A stretch of DNA of 64,000 nucleotides from an uncultured Mediterraneibacter sp. (lineage in GTDB: Bacteria > Bacillota > Clostridia > Lachnospirales > Lachnospiraceae): positions 26,899 through 90,898 of the forward strand of contig NZ_CAKRGI010000004.1 in the NCBI RefSeq assembly GCF_934330165.1, read 5' to 3'. Made by a program: the position numbers and the translations under genes. The notes beneath the pieces were generated by a model. It made no database searches. It worked only from the letters and a program-made list of their open reading frames with translations, and had not been told where the DNA came from. Numbering within the stretch: the stretch's first letter is position 1; every line of letters begins with the position of its first letter. Shown piece by piece: positions 62,657 to 64,000 of this stretch.

Positions 62657-63367
62657 ATGAATAAGGATAAAATGGAAAAATCATATTGTACGGCTATCGT
62701 ACTGGCAGCGGGCAGTGGGAAAAGAATGGGAACAACTACACATAAGCAGTATTTACTTATGGGAGGGCATCCTGTCCTTTTTTATTCGTTACGCACTTTT
62801 CAGGAGTCGGAGTTTATAGATGAGATTATACTGGTTACAGGAAAAGATGAGCAGGAATATTGCAGGAAAGAGATCGTAGACCAGTATGGCTTTACAAAAG
62901 TCAGCAGGATTGTTGAAGGTGGAGCTGAACGGTTCAATTCGGTATGGAATGGTTTGCAGGTAATAAAAAGAAAGGGATATGTATATATTCATGATGGTGC
63001 AAGACCGTTTATAGATGAAGGTATCATAGAAAGAGCGTATGAGTGTGTCTGCAAGTCTGATGCCTGTATCGCGGGAATGCCGGTGAAAGATACAATTAAA
63101 ATTGTAAATGAAAGACAACGGGTGGAGTCTACACCGGATCGGGCAACATTGTGGGCAATACAGACACCACAGGTTTTTTGGGCAGATCTTCTTTTAAAGG
63201 CATACGGGAAATTGATGAAGCAGAATTGGATACAGGTGACGGATGATGCGATGGTAGTAGAGAAGATGCTTAATCATGAAGTGCAGGTTTTTACGGGAAA
63301 ATATGAAAATATTAAGATTACAACCCCAGAGGATCTGGTGATTGCAGAAGCTTTTTTAGGTAAATAA
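62657..63367 (+). CDS. ispD: 2-C-methyl-D-erythritol 4-phosphate cytidylyltransferase
   Basis: 236 residues. AIVLAAGSGKRMGTTTHKQYLLMGGHPVL is the CTP-binding loop; VYIHDGARPFI, KDTIK and ATLWAIQTPQVF are the remaining IspD motifs. It acts in the MEP isoprenoid pathway. The MEP pathway is usual in Clostridia. It is the last protein gene in the window. Confidence 0.95.
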   Translation: MNKDKMEKSYCTAIVLAAGSGKRMGTTTHKQYLLMGGHPVLFYSLRTFQESEFIDEIILVTGKDEQEYCRKEIVDQYGFTKVSRIVEGGAERFNSVWNGLQVIKRKGYVYIHDGARPFIDEGIIERAYECVCKSDACIAGMPVKDTIKIVNERQRVESTPDRATLWAIQTPQVFWADLLLKAYGKLMKQNWIQVTDDAMVVEKMLNHEVQVFTGKYENIKITTPEDLVIAEAFLGK

Positions 63368-63428
63368 TACATATTTTTAATAAACTGCAAGAATATAAAA
63401 AAATAGCGAAAAAAATAGTAAAAAAGTG

Positions 63429-63458
63429 TTGACATTTCGTAAAGTACTATGATAAAAT
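63429..63458 (+). promoter_or_regulatory. Promoter of the tRNA-Ser pair
   Basis: TTGACA (63429-63434) with an 18-base spacer and TAAAAT (63453-63458), about 60 bases before the first tRNA. Confidence 0.75.
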
Positions 63459-63519
63459 AATCAACGTCGCAAATGCGATACAACTTAATAGTTTGCTGAA
63501 ATCGGCAATTAGGTATCTT

Positions 63520-63605
63520 GGAGAGGTATCGAAGTGGTCATAACGAGGCGGTCTTGAAAACCGTTTGTCCGAAAGGGCGCGTGGGTTCGAATCCCACCCT
63601 CTCCG
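63520..63605 (+). tRNA. tRNA-Ser(TGA)
   Basis: Acceptor GGAGAGG with CCTCTCC and discriminator G, anticodon stem CGGT/ACCG with loop CTTGAAA giving TGA, a long variable arm and T loop GGTTCGAATCC. Confidence 0.96.
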
Positions 63606-63610
63606 CTCTT

Positions 63611-63700
63611 GGAGAAGTACCCAAGCTGGCCGAAGGGGCTCCCCTGGAAAGGGAGTAGGTCGTTAGTAGCGGCGCGAGGGTTCAAATCCCTCCTTCTCCG
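63611..63700 (+). tRNA. tRNA-Ser(GGA)
   Basis: Acceptor GGAGAAG with CTTCTCC and discriminator G, anticodon stem CTCCC/GGGAG with loop CTGGAAA giving GGA, long variable arm, T loop GGTTCAAATCC. Five bases after the first serine tRNA. Confidence 0.96.
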
Positions 63701-63782
63701 TTTGTTTAAGACTGAGTTTAGAAAAGGGATTTTCACCAGTTGGAAAACAACGCTGAAATGTCGAAAAAGGATGAAAAAGTTC

Positions 63783-63976
63783 TTGACAAGCGAAAGCGAA
63801 AATGATAAACTATTAAGGATGATTCGTGAGAAACGGCAAAGAAAAAGAATTGAAAAAATTCTTGACAAATGAAAAAGCTTATGATAATATAAATAAGCTT
63901 GTTGCTGAAAAGCAACCAAATAGCTTTGAAAAAAGTTAAAAAAGTTCTTGACAAAGAGAAAAGCTTTTGATAAAAT
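63783..63976 (+). promoter_or_regulatory. Three tandem promoters, probably of an rRNA operon beyond the edge
   Basis: TTGACA boxes at 63783, 63862 and 63948, each preceded by a TTC triplet, are followed after exactly 17 bases by TAAACT (63806-63811), TAATAT (63885-63890) and TAAAAT (63971-63976). A GTTGCT/AGCAAC hairpin lies at 63901-63916. Tandem strong promoters of similar sequence are typical of rrn operons. No coding sequence occurs in 63701-64000. Confidence 0.75.
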
Positions 63977-64000
63977 ATAAAAGCTGTCGCTTGAAAAGAA

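Overview
The window is a gene-dense stretch of a Gram-positive, low-to-moderate GC anaerobe, most likely a Lachnospiraceae gut Clostridium relative (Dorea/Coprococcus/Ruminococcus-torques type). This is inferred from the large Firmicutes-type SRP RNA, the YlmC/YmxH, CarD, DUF975, DUF3783 and Prli42-like genes, the split purine pathway end (separate IMP cyclohydrolase and AICAR transformylase), strong AGGAGG ribosome sites, and TTGACA/TATAAT promoters. Species cannot be fixed from sequence reading alone.

Layout. 1-12.7 kb: a degenerate GGDEF-EAL protein cut by the left edge, an HTH protein with a Tyr/acid-rich tail, dGTPase, TadA, SRP RNA, a B12/radical-SAM protein, a 33-residue membrane peptide, an AIR-synthase-like protein, and tRNA-modification genes (trmL, tcdA, a rhodanese-TtcA-like fusion). 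12.8-14.1 kb: a DUF4143 ATPase behind two dyads. 14.3-23 kb: a purine salvage and uptake operon with a structured leader, two adenine deaminase paralogues (the first has lost most metal-site motifs) and a complete BmpA-type nucleoside ABC transporter. 23.4-26 kb: tRNA-Lys, a zinc ribbon, and a MerR regulator whose operator recurs in front of a diaminopentanoate-dehydrogenase-like gene.

26.4-32.8 kb is a complete type II-A CRISPR-Cas locus: a divergent tracrRNA with a consensus promoter and terminator, cas9 with all catalytic residues, cas1, cas2 and csn2 joined by overlapping stop/start codons, a leader ending in ATTTGAG, and a short array of four repeats and three spacers. An unrecognised small protein gene follows the array. 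33-36.4 kb: deformylase-like, NIF3-like and MMPL genes. 36.5-42 kb: an SOS-box-controlled Y-family polymerase with a YolD-like partner, a COG0523 GTPase with an unknown partner, and an asparagine synthetase lacking its glutaminase cysteine.

42-64 kb is mostly core housekeeping: hemolysin-III-like protein, carbamate kinase, membrane proteins, nrdR, truA, exoA, a metal-type COG0523 GTPase with a His-rich tandem repeat beside a second GTPase fused to a YcgQ-like domain, glnA with an ANTAR regulator, dapF, tRNA-Pro and tRNA-Gln, an ABC-F protein, carD, purine genes, the t6A genes tsaE, tsaB-rimI and tsaD, rnz, ispD and two tRNA-Ser genes. The right edge holds three tandem consensus promoters that look like the start of an rRNA operon lying just outside the window.

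The CRISPR-Cas system belongs to a known class. Less described details include the cas promoter embedded in the tracrRNA gene, an inverted repeat fragment in the array leader, the orphan gene beside the array, the divergent deaminase with its structured leader, and the MerR operator pair.
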